34,515 bases of DNA from an uncultured Actinomycetes bacterium. GTDB taxonomy: Bacteria; Actinomycetota; Acidimicrobiia; Acidimicrobiales; Microtrichaceae. A program made the translations under genes and the position numbers. Below, piece by piece: positions 7,255 through 15,194 of this stretch. The DNA lies in NCBI GenBank assembly GCA_903868545.1, contig CAIPVR010000291.1:1-34515 (forward strand). Reading direction: 5' to 3'. The notes under the pieces were generated by a model, which saw only the letters and a program-made list of their open reading frames with translations, did no database searches and was not told where the DNA came from. Within the stretch, counting starts at the first letter, position 1; every line of letters begins with the position of its first letter.

Positions 7255-8295
7255 TCAGGACGGGGGCGGGTCGCCCACCCCGAATCGCAGGACGGTGACG
7301 CTCTCGTAGCGCTGCCCGGGCGCGAGGCGGACCGAACCCGCCGACGGGCCGTTGGGGGTGTCGGGGAACGACTGGGTCTCGAGGCACACCGCGGTGTGCG
7401 GGGCGAAGGGCTCACCGAGGCCGTTGCCCGTGTAGAGCTGCACCCCCACCCGGTCGGAGTGCACCGTCATCCACCGACCGGTGGCGGGCGAGCGCAGGGT
7501 CGCCACCGGCCGCACCTCGCCGGTGGCACCGTCCACCCCGAAGCAGTGGTCGAAGCCCCCGCCGGCGGCAGCCATGGCCGGGCCGAGCGGCGTGGGTCGC
7601 CGCAGGTCGAACGGCGTGCCGTCGACGGGCTCGGGTCCGCCGGTGGGGATCCCGGCGGGGTCCACCGGGAGCACGGTCGAGCACGAGAGCGCGAGTTCGT
7701 GGCGGTGGACCGGGCCCCAGCCGTCGGGTCCGAGCCCGTCGAGGTTCCAGTAACCGTGGTTGGCGAGGTTCACGACCGTCGGCTCGTCGGCGGTGGCGGT
7801 GTAGGTGACGGTGACCTCGTCGCCCGACAGCTCGTAGGTGGCCGACGCACGGATCCGACCCGGGAAGCCCTGGTCGCCGTCGGGGCTCTCCAGCTCGAAG
7901 GTCACCGCCCCACCGTCCACCCCGTCGTCGGCGTCGCGCACGTCCCACACCCGGCGGTCGAAGCCGTCGGGGCCCCCGTGGAGGGTGTTCGGTCCGTCGT
8001 TGGCCACCAGCGCGACAGTGCGCCCGTCGAGCGGGAACGACGCTCCGGCGATGCGGTTCGCGTAGCGACCCACGGTGGCACCGAGGTGGGGGTTCCGGGC
8101 CCGGGTCCGGTGGTCGGCCGCCTCCGGGAGGTGGAGGTGCACCTCTCCCGGACGTCCTGCGGCGTCGGGCACCTCCACGGAGAAGATCGCCGCGCCCAAA
8201 CCCGACACCACCACGGTCATCCCGGCGGAACCGAGCTGGACGAGCTCGAAGGCCGGCTCGGCGCCGTCCGCGGGGACGGTCCGACGGGCGATCAC
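7255..8295 (-). CDS. galM: Aldose 1-epimerase (mutarotase)
   Basis: A 346-residue galactose mutarotase-like enzyme that interconverts alpha and beta anomers of aldoses. Family signatures are RYANRIAGASFPLDG, NDGPNTLHGGPDGFDRRVW (substrate-binding H), NLANHGYWNLDG (catalytic H) and the C-terminal CLETQSFPDTPN containing the catalytic E. Length is normal and there is no signal peptide. The GTG start lies 14 nt after the stop of the H1-like gene, so the two are probably one transcript. There is no strong Shine-Dalgarno sequence and no -10 box nearby, consistent with being second in an operon. Confidence 0.92.
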   Translation of the reverse strand: MIARRTVPADGAEPAFELVQLGSAGMTVVVSGLGAAIFSVEVPDAAGRPGEVHLHLPEAADHRTRARNPHLGATVGRYANRIAGASFPLDGRTVALVANDGPNTLHGGPDGFDRRVWDVRDADDGVDGGAVTFELESPDGDQGFPGRIRASATYELSGDEVTVTYTATADEPTVVNLANHGYWNLDGLGPDGWGPVHRHELALSCSTVLPVDPAGIPTGGPEPVDGTPFDLRRPTPLGPAMAAAGGGFDHCFGVDGATGEVRPVATLRSPATGRWMTVHSDRVGVQLYTGNGLGEPFAPHTAVCLETQSFPDTPNGPSAGSVRLAPGQRYESVTVLRFGVGDPPPS

Positions 8296-8309
8296 CTGAC
8301 CGTGGCCGC

Positions 8310-8849
8310 CTACTTGGCCGCGGACGTCGTCGTGGCCGGCGACTTCTTCTTGGCCGGCGACTTCTTCTTGGCCGGAGCCTTCTTCTTCGCCGGAGCCTTC
8401 TTCTTCGCCGGAGCCTTCTTCTTCGCCGGAGCCTTCTTCTTCGCCGGCGACTTCTTCTTCGCCGGCGACTTCTTCTTCGCCGGCGACTTCTTCTTCGCCG
8501 GGGCCGTCTTGCCCCCGACGGATGCAGCCGCTCCCGACACGGCATCGGTCGCACGACCCACCGCGCCGCCGGCCCGGCGCACCGCACCCTTCACCGGAGC
8601 AGCGGCCGCGTCGGCCATCTCCTGCACGCGGGCCTCCACACGCCGGCGCTGGTCCTCCGCCTGGCGGCCCACTCGGTCGACCTCGTCCGAGACCCAGCCG
8701 AGAAGCTCGTCGACGAGGCGCTGGAGGTTCTCCCAGTACTCCCCCATCACCTCCTCGGCGGAGCGGGCGCCGTCACGCACCTCCCGGGTGAGCCGGTCCA
8801 CCTCCTCCGCGGCTCGGTCGAGGAAGGGCGGTCGCTGCAGGTCGGGCAC
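8310..8849 (-). CDS. Histone H1-like protein with PAKKK repeat tail
   Basis: A 179-residue protein in two parts. Residues 1-110 are charged and alpha-helical (heptad-like EEVDRLTREVRDGA, NLQRLVDELLGW), with no recognised DNA-binding fold. Residues 116-169 are nine tandem hexapeptides [A/S]PAKKK, followed by one degenerate unit SPATTT. The basic tail resembles eukaryotic histone H1 tails and the PAKK repeats of mycobacterial HupB, so binding to nucleic acid or polyphosphate is likely. There is no HU domain. The start is GTG 8849, set by a strong GGAGGAGG 5 nt upstream; the frame extends to 8891 but without a ribosome site. galM follows. Confidence 0.85.
   Translation of the reverse strand: MPDLQRPPFLDRAAEEVDRLTREVRDGARSAEEVMGEYWENLQRLVDELLGWVSDEVDRVGRQAEDQRRRVEARVQEMADAAAAPVKGAVRRAGGAVGRATDAVSGAAASVGGKTAPAKKKSPAKKKSPAKKKSPAKKKAPAKKKAPAKKKAPAKKKAPAKKKSPAKKKSPATTTSAAK
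8343..8504 (-). repeat. Nine 18-bp tandem repeats encoding [A/S]PAKKK
   Basis: Nine direct 18-bp copies inside the H1-like gene. Units differ in the first codon (Ala or Ser) and in one wobble base: GGCC in the units nearest the stop codon, CGCC elsewhere. The near-identity of the units suggests recent expansion or gene conversion. Copy number probably varies between strains. Confidence 0.95.
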
Positions 8850-8854
8850 GGATA

Positions 8855-8862
8855 CCTCCTCC
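8855..8862 (-). promoter_or_regulatory. Strong Shine-Dalgarno site of the H1-like gene
   Basis: GGAGGAGG on the minus strand ends 5 nt before the GTG at 8849. It fixes that start codon and is unusual here, where first genes are mostly leaderless. The remaining divergent region up to 9105 shows nothing else I can name. Confidence 0.8.
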
Positions 8863-9105
8863 GGCGGGCACCCGGATCGGTGCACGGACAACTGCCTACA
8901 CCCGATGCCCCGCCCCGCGCGGCATTTCGGACGGCGCGCCCGATGGAGCCGCGGTGGAGCCGCCCGACCCCACTACGGTCGCGGGCACGACGTGCCCGGG
9001 ACGGGATGCCGGAACCGCCGGAAGCGCCGGCACCTCCAGCGCCCGCGTCCGAGGCGCGTCGACCAGCCAGATCACCACCACATCCACCGACAGAAGGACT
9101 CCGCC

Positions 9106-9501
9106 ATGCTCCTCGCCGACATCTCCCTGGGCGACCTGCTCTGGACCACCATCGCCATCTTCTTCGCCGTCATCTACTTCATGATCCTGTTCAGCGTCCT
9201 CGGCGACCTGTTCCGGGACCACGACACCAGCGGCTGGGCGAAGTTCTTCTGGGTGCTGTTCTTCATCATCGCCCCGTTCCTCGGCGTGTTGATCTACCTG
9301 ATCGTCCGCGGCGGCGGCATGGCCGAGCGCTCCATGGCCGCCCAGGCCGCGGCCCAGAAGCAGTTCAACCAGTACGTGCAGGACGTCGCCGGCTCCTCCG
9401 GCAACCCGGCGGAGCAGATCGCGCAGGCCAAGCAGTTGCTCGACGCCGGCACGATCAGCCAGCAGGAGTTCGACGCCATCAAGGCCAAGGCGCTCGCCTG
9501 A
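9106..9501 (+). CDS. Small membrane protein with C-terminal SHOCT domain
   Basis: A 131-residue protein. Two hydrophobic helices (about residues 11-35 and 46-68, the second in FFWVLFFIIAPFLGVLIYLI) resemble the phospholipase-D-nuclease N-terminal (PLDc_N) module. A short linker follows, then a SHOCT motif at about 103-131 (AEQIAQAKQLLDAGTISQQE). SHOCT is a small domain found at the ends of many membrane proteins and is thought to help oligomerisation; the function here is unknown. The ATG has AGAAGGA 7 nt upstream. The large glycosyltransferase fusion starts 19 nt after the stop, so the two may be co-transcribed. Confidence 0.88.
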   Translation: MLLADISLGDLLWTTIAIFFAVIYFMILFSVLGDLFRDHDTSGWAKFFWVLFFIIAPFLGVLIYLIVRGGGMAERSMAAQAAAQKQFNQYVQDVAGSSGNPAEQIAQAKQLLDAGTISQQEFDAIKAKALA

Positions 9502-9520
9502 GCCCGTCGGCCACCGCAAC

Positions 9521-12214
9521 GTGAACCACGACGACCGGCCCCGGAGCGCCGCCGAACTGGCGGCATCGCTCCGGGGCCTCGTCGTGGACGCCGTCGGCGA
9601 CCTCGTCCACCACCACGCGCCCGGGTTCGTCCTCCCCCGCACCTGGGGCGGCCACCCGGTGGAGCCCGACGTGGCCGCCGACCTGGCCTTCACCCTCGGC
9701 CACCTCCACGACGGCGGCGTGCGGGAACTCGCCGGCGAACCGCTGCCCCGGGCGCTGCGCACCGTGCTTCGCCGCATCGACGGCCGCCGCACCCACACCT
9801 TCTTCTCCTACCGGGTGGCCGAGACCGTGGCACGGTTCGGCACCTGGGATCACAACGAACTGCTCGACCCGCTCACCGACGAGGAGCGGGCGGGGGTGGC
9901 GGAGGCCTGCGACACCTCCGAGTGGATCCCACTCCTCGACGAGGCGATCCTCCCGCTCAACTACGCCTCGGTGCTGGCGCGCTGCGAGGCGGCCCGGTCC
10001 GCGCTGGGCCTCCCCGTCGGGTCGGGCGTGGTGGACGACCTCGTCGCCCGGGCCCGCGCCGTGCTGGCTGCGAACCCCGCCCGGTTCCTCGACGACTCCA
10101 ACCACGGCGTGGGCCGCTACGACATCTACACCGCCGACGTGTGGCTGTTCACCGAGACGCTGGCCGACCAGCTCGAGCCACTGTGGTCGGAGGGGTTCGC
10201 CACCGCGGTCGACCTCGTGGAGGCCACGCTCGCCGACGACGGCACCGCCGTGTCGTGGGGCCGTTCCACCGGGATCCTCGGGGCGGCGCTCACCGTCGAA
10301 CTCGCCGCCGCGGCGCTCGCCCGGGGCGTGGGCGACGACCCCGGGCGCTGGCTCGCCCGCGGGATCCGTGCCGCCGGCGGGCTGCCGTCGTGGTTCACCG
10401 ACGGGGTGGTCGACGCCCACCGCCACCGGTCGCCCTACCAGTACCGCGGCCCGTTCCGGCGTCTCCAGCTCACCCTCGACGTGCTCGGAAAGCTCGCCTG
10501 GGCCGCCAACGAACTCGACCGCGTGCCCGACGGTGGTCCCGCCCCGGCGGCCGACCACGAACTCGACACGCCGCTCGACCGCCTCGTCACGTTCGAGGCC
10601 GACGGCACGGCCGGCGTGTGGGCGCACCGCGGACCCGGGGGCGCCACGGTGGTTCCGTTCGTGGGGGCCACCCGGTCGGACTACCTGGCCGCGCCGCGGG
10701 CACCGGGTCGCTTCGAGGTGCCCGTCGACTCCGAGCTCGCCTGCTGGGTGCCGACGGCCTGGGTCGGTGACCGGCGGATGGTCCCGTCGGGTCGTCCGGA
10801 CTCGGTGCATCACTCCACCGGGGCCGTGACCGCCACCTGGGACGGCCTGCGGTCGGGCGCCGAGCTCGACCCCCGACCCGCGGACGCCGACGTGCCCGGC
10901 ACCGTGACCGGCACCTGGACCGCCACCGCCCGCGGCCTGGAGGTCCGCTGGGACCTGGACCTCGCACCCGCGGCCGACCACCCGCCACGGGGCCTCACCT
11001 ACCTGGTGCCCGAGCGGGCCGACCGGCCGCTGCGGGTGCAGTGGCGGGTACGGGGGGCCACCGCCACCACGGACCGGGTGCTGGTGGACGGCATGGCCGA
11101 GTGGCGTTCGTTCTGGTCCACTGCGTCGCAGGTCCACCAGCTCGACGTGGACCCGGTGGCCCGTCACACCGTGACCGTCACCGTCGAGGCGAAGCTGCGG
11201 GTGGCCTCCAGCGCCCACGGCCACCACTACCACCGGAGCCTCTACGGACCGCTCGCCGACCACGTGTGGGACCGGCCGTCGCCGTGGGGCCCCCACGGCG
11301 ACACGTCCGTGGACCCGTCGGCGGTGGACCTGTTCCACCTGCACTGGCCCGAGTGGGTGGCCTTCGACGACGCGGAGGCCCACCGGGCGGTGATCGACGA
11401 CCTCGCCGACCGCGACGTCCCGGTGGTGTGGACCGCCCACAACCTCACCCCGCACGACCGTCGGCCCGACGTGTACGACCCCATCTACCGCTGGTGGAAC
11501 GACGCCGCCGCGGCCGTGATCCACCACTCGCACGTCGGCCGGGACCGGTTCCTCGCCCGCTACGGGCCCGGTGGCGCGGACACCCGTCACGTGGTCATCC
11601 CCCACGGGCACTTCGGAGGTCTGTGGGCGGGGCACGTGCCGTCGAGGGCGGCCGCTGAGGCGGCGCTCGGACTCCAACCGTGCGGCCTGCGCATCGGGCT
11701 CGTGGGGGCGCCGCGGGTGGACAAGGACGTCGCGGGATTCCTCCGGGCCGTCGCCGGGTCGTCGCGCCACGACCTGCAGGTGGTGTGCTGGTCGCTGCTC
11801 GGCGAGGAGGTGGCGGCGGTGCCCGACGACCCGCGCATCGCGGTGGCCGAGCCGTACGTGATGGTCGACGAGGCCACCTACGCGCTGCGGCTGGCCGCGT
11901 GCGACGCGCTCGCCCTGCCCTTCGACCCGCGGGGCGACATGGCCGCCACCGGCACCGTGTTCGACGCCATCGGCACCGGCCTGCCCGCGCTGTGCAGCAC
12001 CTGGGACTACCTGGCCGAGGTGCTCGGTGACGCCGCACTGGTGGTGGGCGACCACCCCGACGAGGTGGCCGCCGCGCTCGACGCACTCCACGACGAACAC
12101 CTGGAACGGACCCGGCGGGCACTCCTCCTGCGTCGCGACGAACTGACCTGGGACCAGATCGCGGCCCGGACCCTCGCGGTGTTCGAGGACGCCCTCGCCC
12201 GCCGCACCCCCTGA
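9521..12214 (+). CDS. Helical/beta-rich protein fused to a GT-B glycosyltransferase
   Basis: An 897-residue protein with no signal peptide. Residues 1 to about 330 are mostly helical with aromatic-rich loops (NHGVGRYDIYTADVW, AVSWGRSTG, SPYQYRGPFRRLQLTLDVLG), suggestive of an (alpha/alpha) barrel. Residues about 340-590 are beta-rich. This pairing is the layout of heparinase/alginate-lyase-type enzymes, but I cannot name the family. Residues about 600-897 are a GT-B glycosyltransferase: DLFHLHWPEW, VVWTAHNLTPH (as in GumK/GT4-like enzymes), RIGLVGAPRVDKD, and the nucleotide-sugar half with AATGTVFDAIGTGLPAL. GTG start 19 nt after the SHOCT gene. It may build or edit a surface polysaccharide. 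The glycosyltransferase call is firm; the front half is inference. Confidence 0.8.
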   Translation: MNHDDRPRSAAELAASLRGLVVDAVGDLVHHHAPGFVLPRTWGGHPVEPDVAADLAFTLGHLHDGGVRELAGEPLPRALRTVLRRIDGRRTHTFFSYRVAETVARFGTWDHNELLDPLTDEERAGVAEACDTSEWIPLLDEAILPLNYASVLARCEAARSALGLPVGSGVVDDLVARARAVLAANPARFLDDSNHGVGRYDIYTADVWLFTETLADQLEPLWSEGFATAVDLVEATLADDGTAVSWGRSTGILGAALTVELAAAALARGVGDDPGRWLARGIRAAGGLPSWFTDGVVDAHRHRSPYQYRGPFRRLQLTLDVLGKLAWAANELDRVPDGGPAPAADHELDTPLDRLVTFEADGTAGVWAHRGPGGATVVPFVGATRSDYLAAPRAPGRFEVPVDSELACWVPTAWVGDRRMVPSGRPDSVHHSTGAVTATWDGLRSGAELDPRPADADVPGTVTGTWTATARGLEVRWDLDLAPAADHPPRGLTYLVPERADRPLRVQWRVRGATATTDRVLVDGMAEWRSFWSTASQVHQLDVDPVARHTVTVTVEAKLRVASSAHGHHYHRSLYGPLADHVWDRPSPWGPHGDTSVDPSAVDLFHLHWPEWVAFDDAEAHRAVIDDLADRDVPVVWTAHNLTPHDRRPDVYDPIYRWWNDAAAAVIHHSHVGRDRFLARYGPGGADTRHVVIPHGHFGGLWAGHVPSRAAAEAALGLQPCGLRIGLVGAPRVDKDVAGFLRAVAGSSRHDLQVVCWSLLGEEVAAVPDDPRIAVAEPYVMVDEATYALRLAACDALALPFDPRGDMAATGTVFDAIGTGLPALCSTWDYLAEVLGDAALVVGDHPDEVAAALDALHDEHLERTRRALLLRRDELTWDQIAARTLAVFEDALARRTP

Positions 12215-12244
12215 CCCGCCACGAGCACCGGCGGGCTGCGACCC

Positions 12245-13090
12245 CTACCCCGTGGCGTGCGCCCCCGCCACGCCGAGCACGTCCCGCAGCACCGTCACCT
12301 CACCGGCCAGCGCGGCCGGGTCGTCACCGGGGAGGAACTCGACCAGCGCGCCCCGCGGCACTCCCGCCGGGACGGCCCCGCCCGCGGCCACGGCGGCCCG
12401 CACCCGCCGCACCCACCGTCCGCGGGTCCGTGCGAGGGAGTGGCGGGTGCCGTCGGCGTCCCAGTCGTACACGTGCAGGTGCGCGAGCCTCGGTGACAGG
12501 GCCGCCAGGTCGGTCGACTCCCGGGCCGCATCGAGCGGGTCCCAGTACGGGGGCTGCCACGCGGTCAGGCAGGCCGGCGAGCCGACGGCGTCGAGCAGGC
12601 GCACCGTGCCGGCCGCGGTGGCGGTGGGGGTGCCGCCGTGGAACTCGAGCACCAGCAGCAGGCCCCGGGCCGCGGCCGCCGCCGCCACCCGTCGGCCGGC
12701 CGCCGCCACCGCCTCCCAGTCGGCGCCGGTGCCGTCGGGCTCCACGCCCATGCCCGCCCACACCCGCACCCAGCGGGCACCGAGTTCCACGGCGGTGTCG
12801 AGCACGGCGTCGATCCCGTCGGACGGGCCGGTGGCGGTGGTGGCGTCGAGGAACAGGTAGGAGCCGTAGGACAGCACGCCCAGACCCGCCGCCTCGGACA
12901 GCCGCCGGGCCCGGGCCGCCGCCGTCGTGTCACCCGGCGGGACGTGGACGTCGCCGCCCCACTCGAGCACCTCCACCCCTGCGGACGCGGCCAGGCGCAC
13001 CACCTCCGCGGGGTCGAGGGAGCGCAGGGTCACCGTGCACAGCCCGACCCGGAACCCCCCGCCGCCGCCGCCCACCGTGTGGTCCGGCAC
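12245..13090 (-). CDS. Xylose isomerase-like TIM-barrel sugar isomerase/epimerase
   Basis: A 281-residue protein of the AP endonuclease 2/sugar phosphate isomerase superfamily. It follows the TIM-barrel pattern: RVGLCTVTLRSLDPAEVVRLA at strand 1, GVEVLEWGGDVHV, ARWVRVWAG, LLLVLEFHGGTP (metal-ligand E), ARLAHLHVYDWD (H) and GALVEFLPGDD (final E). These enzymes isomerise or epimerise sugars and inositol derivatives using a divalent metal. GTG start 3 nt after the hydroxyacid dehydrogenase, so one operon. The gene ends convergently with the glycosyltransferase fusion. Substrate unknown. Confidence 0.85.
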   Translation of the reverse strand: MPDHTVGGGGGGFRVGLCTVTLRSLDPAEVVRLAASAGVEVLEWGGDVHVPPGDTTAAARARRLSEAAGLGVLSYGSYLFLDATTATGPSDGIDAVLDTAVELGARWVRVWAGMGVEPDGTGADWEAVAAAGRRVAAAAAARGLLLVLEFHGGTPTATAAGTVRLLDAVGSPACLTAWQPPYWDPLDAARESTDLAALSPRLAHLHVYDWDADGTRHSLARTRGRWVRRVRAAVAAGGAVPAGVPRGALVEFLPGDDPAALAGEVTVLRDVLGVAGAHATG

Positions 13091-13093
13091 TGC

Positions 13094-14134
13094 TCAGGCG
13101 ATGCGGTCGAGGTCGCCGCGGGTCACCGGGTACCGGGGTGGACGCCCCTGGGCGTACCGGGCCACCTCCTCGATCGCGAGGTCCGCGAGCCGCACCATCT
13201 CGTTGCCCATCGCACCCGCCACGTGCGGGGTGAGCACCACGTTGGGCAGGTCCCGCAGCGGATGGTCACGGGGCAACGGCTCCTCGTCGGTCACGTCGAG
13301 CACCGCCGACAGCCGCCCCGAGGACAGCTCGGCGAGGAGGGCGGCGGAGTCCACGAGCGCGGGGCGGGCCGTGTTGACGAGCGTGGCGCCGTCCGGCAGG
13401 AGCGCCAGCTGTGCGGCACCGATCATCCCCTTGGTGGCCTCCACGTCCGGCGCGTGGAGGCTGAGCACCTCGGCCCACCCGCACAGTCCGTCGAGGTCCA
13501 TCAGCGCCACGCCCAGGTGCTCGGCCTCCTCCGGCGACAGGAACGGGTCGGCCACGGCCACCTCCACCGCGTGGGGTCGCAGGTACTCGATCACGAGCCG
13601 GCCGACGTGCGACGCACCCACGAGGCCGACGCGCCGGCCGACGTTGCCGATCGTCGCGTGGTCGAGCGGCACCCGGGCCCCCGGGTCGCGCTCGCGGGCG
13701 ATGAACGACCACACGCCCTTGCCGGCGAGCAGCACCGCGGCCACGGTGTACTCCGCGACCGGCACGGCGTTCGCGGCCGCGGCCGAGGTGACCGCGATCC
13801 CCCGCTCCCACACCGCGTCGGTGACCTGCCACTTGACCGTGCCGGCGGCGTAGGCGAACAGGCGGAGGTTCGGCGCGAGGTCGAGGACCTCCGCCGTGAG
13901 CGTGGGGCACCCCCAGTGGCCCACCAGCACCTCGGCCCGACCGAGCAGGTCGCGGGCCTCGGGGGTCGAGAAGTCCGACACCGGTTCGGGAGAGAGCAGG
14001 TCGCACACGCCGTCGAGGGCCGCCAGGCGGTCCGGGGGGAAGGTGTGGTCGAGGAACCCGTCGAGCATCGCCAGCACCGCCGGGGGGCGCCGTGGCGGGG
14101 GGACGGGGGTCGGGTCGTCTGTCACGATGCACAT
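13094..14134 (-). CDS. D-isomer-specific 2-hydroxyacid dehydrogenase
   Basis: A 346-residue NAD(P)-dependent dehydrogenase that interconverts 2-hydroxy and 2-keto acids. The Rossmann motif VGLVGASHVGRLVIEYL is central. The catalytic Arg (VNTARPALVD), Glu (DVTDEEPLP) and His (LTPHVAGAMGNE) are all present. The nucleotide motif reads GASHVG instead of GxGxxG, a mild change (second Gly to Ser) seen in some members. The start could be ATG 14134 or GTG 14125; I use the ATG. Paired with a sugar isomerase-like gene it may handle a sugar acid. It is divergent from the lipoprotein hydrolase, with 52 nt between start codons. Confidence 0.9.
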   Translation of the reverse strand: MCIVTDDPTPVPPPRRPPAVLAMLDGFLDHTFPPDRLAALDGVCDLLSPEPVSDFSTPEARDLLGRAEVLVGHWGCPTLTAEVLDLAPNLRLFAYAAGTVKWQVTDAVWERGIAVTSAAAANAVPVAEYTVAAVLLAGKGVWSFIARERDPGARVPLDHATIGNVGRRVGLVGASHVGRLVIEYLRPHAVEVAVADPFLSPEEAEHLGVALMDLDGLCGWAEVLSLHAPDVEATKGMIGAAQLALLPDGATLVNTARPALVDSAALLAELSSGRLSAVLDVTDEEPLPRDHPLRDLPNVVLTPHVAGAMGNEMVRLADLAIEEVARYAQGRPPRYPVTRGDLDRIA

Positions 14135-14186
14135 CTTGGCCGCCGGGTGCCTTGCGCCCGCGCCGGACAGCGGTGAACCTGCCACG

Positions 14187-15149
14187 GTGGACGGTCCCGC
14201 ACCCCGCTGCACGATCCGACGCCGCCTCGTCCCGGCCGTCGCGGTCGCGCTCGCCCTGGTCTCCGCTGCGTGCGGGACCGCGCAGTCCGCCGCGCCCACC
14301 ACCACCCTGGTGCCGGCCCCCGAGACGAACCTCGCCTACGGTCCCGTGCGGGGCTGCGAGCAGCCGCCCGACGAGGACTGCGGTGGCTCCCAGACCCTCG
14401 ACGTGTGGCGGTCCCCGGTGCCCGGCCCCAACCCGGTGCTGATGTGGATCCACGGTGGCGCCGGGGTGTCGGGCGACAAGACCGAGGGCGTGCCCGCGCA
14501 GCTCCAGCGGTTCCTCGACACCGGCTACGACGTCGTGGCCGTGAACTACCGCCTCGCCGACGACGACGGCACCAACGTGTATCCGGTCGGCCTGCAGGAC
14601 GTGAAGCGGGCCGTCCGCTGGGTGAAGGCCAACGCCGCGGCCCAGGACTGGAACCCCGACTGGGTGGTGGCCTCGGGGCACTCGATGGGCGGGAACCTCG
14701 TCGAGATGCTCGCCGCCACGAACGGTGTCGCCCCCCTCGAACCCACCGGACTCCCGCCCGACCTCGCCGCGCAGGACTCCTCGATCAGCGCCGGCGTCGC
14801 GATCGCCCCGGTGAGCGACCTCAACGAGTTCCGCGACGGCGGCTGGATCGGCGGACTCGCCGACGTCTACATGGGATGCGCCGAGCCGTGCCCCGACCGT
14901 CTGGCCGCGGAGTCGGTGGCGTCGTACGTCACCCCGTCGGCCGCCCCGGTCATCGCGGTGCACGGGGTGCTCGACCCGTGGGCCACGGTCACCGCGGGCC
15001 GCCGGACCCGCGACGCCTACACCGCTGCGGGCATCGGCGACCGGTTCCAGCTCGTGCTCGTGAAGGAAGGACCGGCGTGGGCCCGGGGCCACGCCCCCGA
15101 CCTCGACCAGGTCATCGATCGCGTCCTCGAGTTCGTCGACCGGCAGTAG
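14187..15149 (+). CDS. Alpha/beta-hydrolase lipoprotein (esterase-like)
   Basis: A 320-residue probable lipoprotein. Arginines at 11-13 are followed by a hydrophobic core (LVPAVAVALALVSAAC) and lipid-anchor Cys29. The lipobox is imperfect (Ser at -3). The mature part is a carboxylesterase-type alpha/beta hydrolase: oxyanion HGG (WIHGGAG), nucleophile S166 in GHSMGG, acid near D263 (HGVLDPW) and His near 302 (ARGHAPD). It should hydrolyse an ester or similar bond outside the membrane. An ATG at 14127 is also in frame but overlaps the start of the divergent gene and would bury the signal peptide, so GTG 14187 is preferred. Confidence 0.85.
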   Translation: MDGPAPRCTIRRRLVPAVAVALALVSAACGTAQSAAPTTTLVPAPETNLAYGPVRGCEQPPDEDCGGSQTLDVWRSPVPGPNPVLMWIHGGAGVSGDKTEGVPAQLQRFLDTGYDVVAVNYRLADDDGTNVYPVGLQDVKRAVRWVKANAAAQDWNPDWVVASGHSMGGNLVEMLAATNGVAPLEPTGLPPDLAAQDSSISAGVAIAPVSDLNEFRDGGWIGGLADVYMGCAEPCPDRLAAESVASYVTPSAAPVIAVHGVLDPWATVTAGRRTRDAYTAAGIGDRFQLVLVKEGPAWARGHAPDLDQVIDRVLEFVDRQ

Positions 15150-15194
15150 GTTGCCGACGCCCGCCCCGCCGGGCCGCGACCAGGGGGAACGACC

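Noticed and set aside
8343-8504. Regular short direct repeats considered as a CRISPR array
   Set aside because: Units are contiguous 18-mers with no spacers and encode in-frame hexapeptides.
7396-9105. Plus-strand frame opposite galM and the H1-like gene, leading into the SHOCT gene
   Set aside because: Only the part from 9106 has domain-like sequence and a ribosome site; the rest mirrors galM and the PAKKK repeats.
9479-12100. 873-codon minus-strand frame opposite the glycosyltransferase fusion
   Set aside because: Low-complexity shadow translation with no motif; the plus strand carries coherent GT-B motifs.
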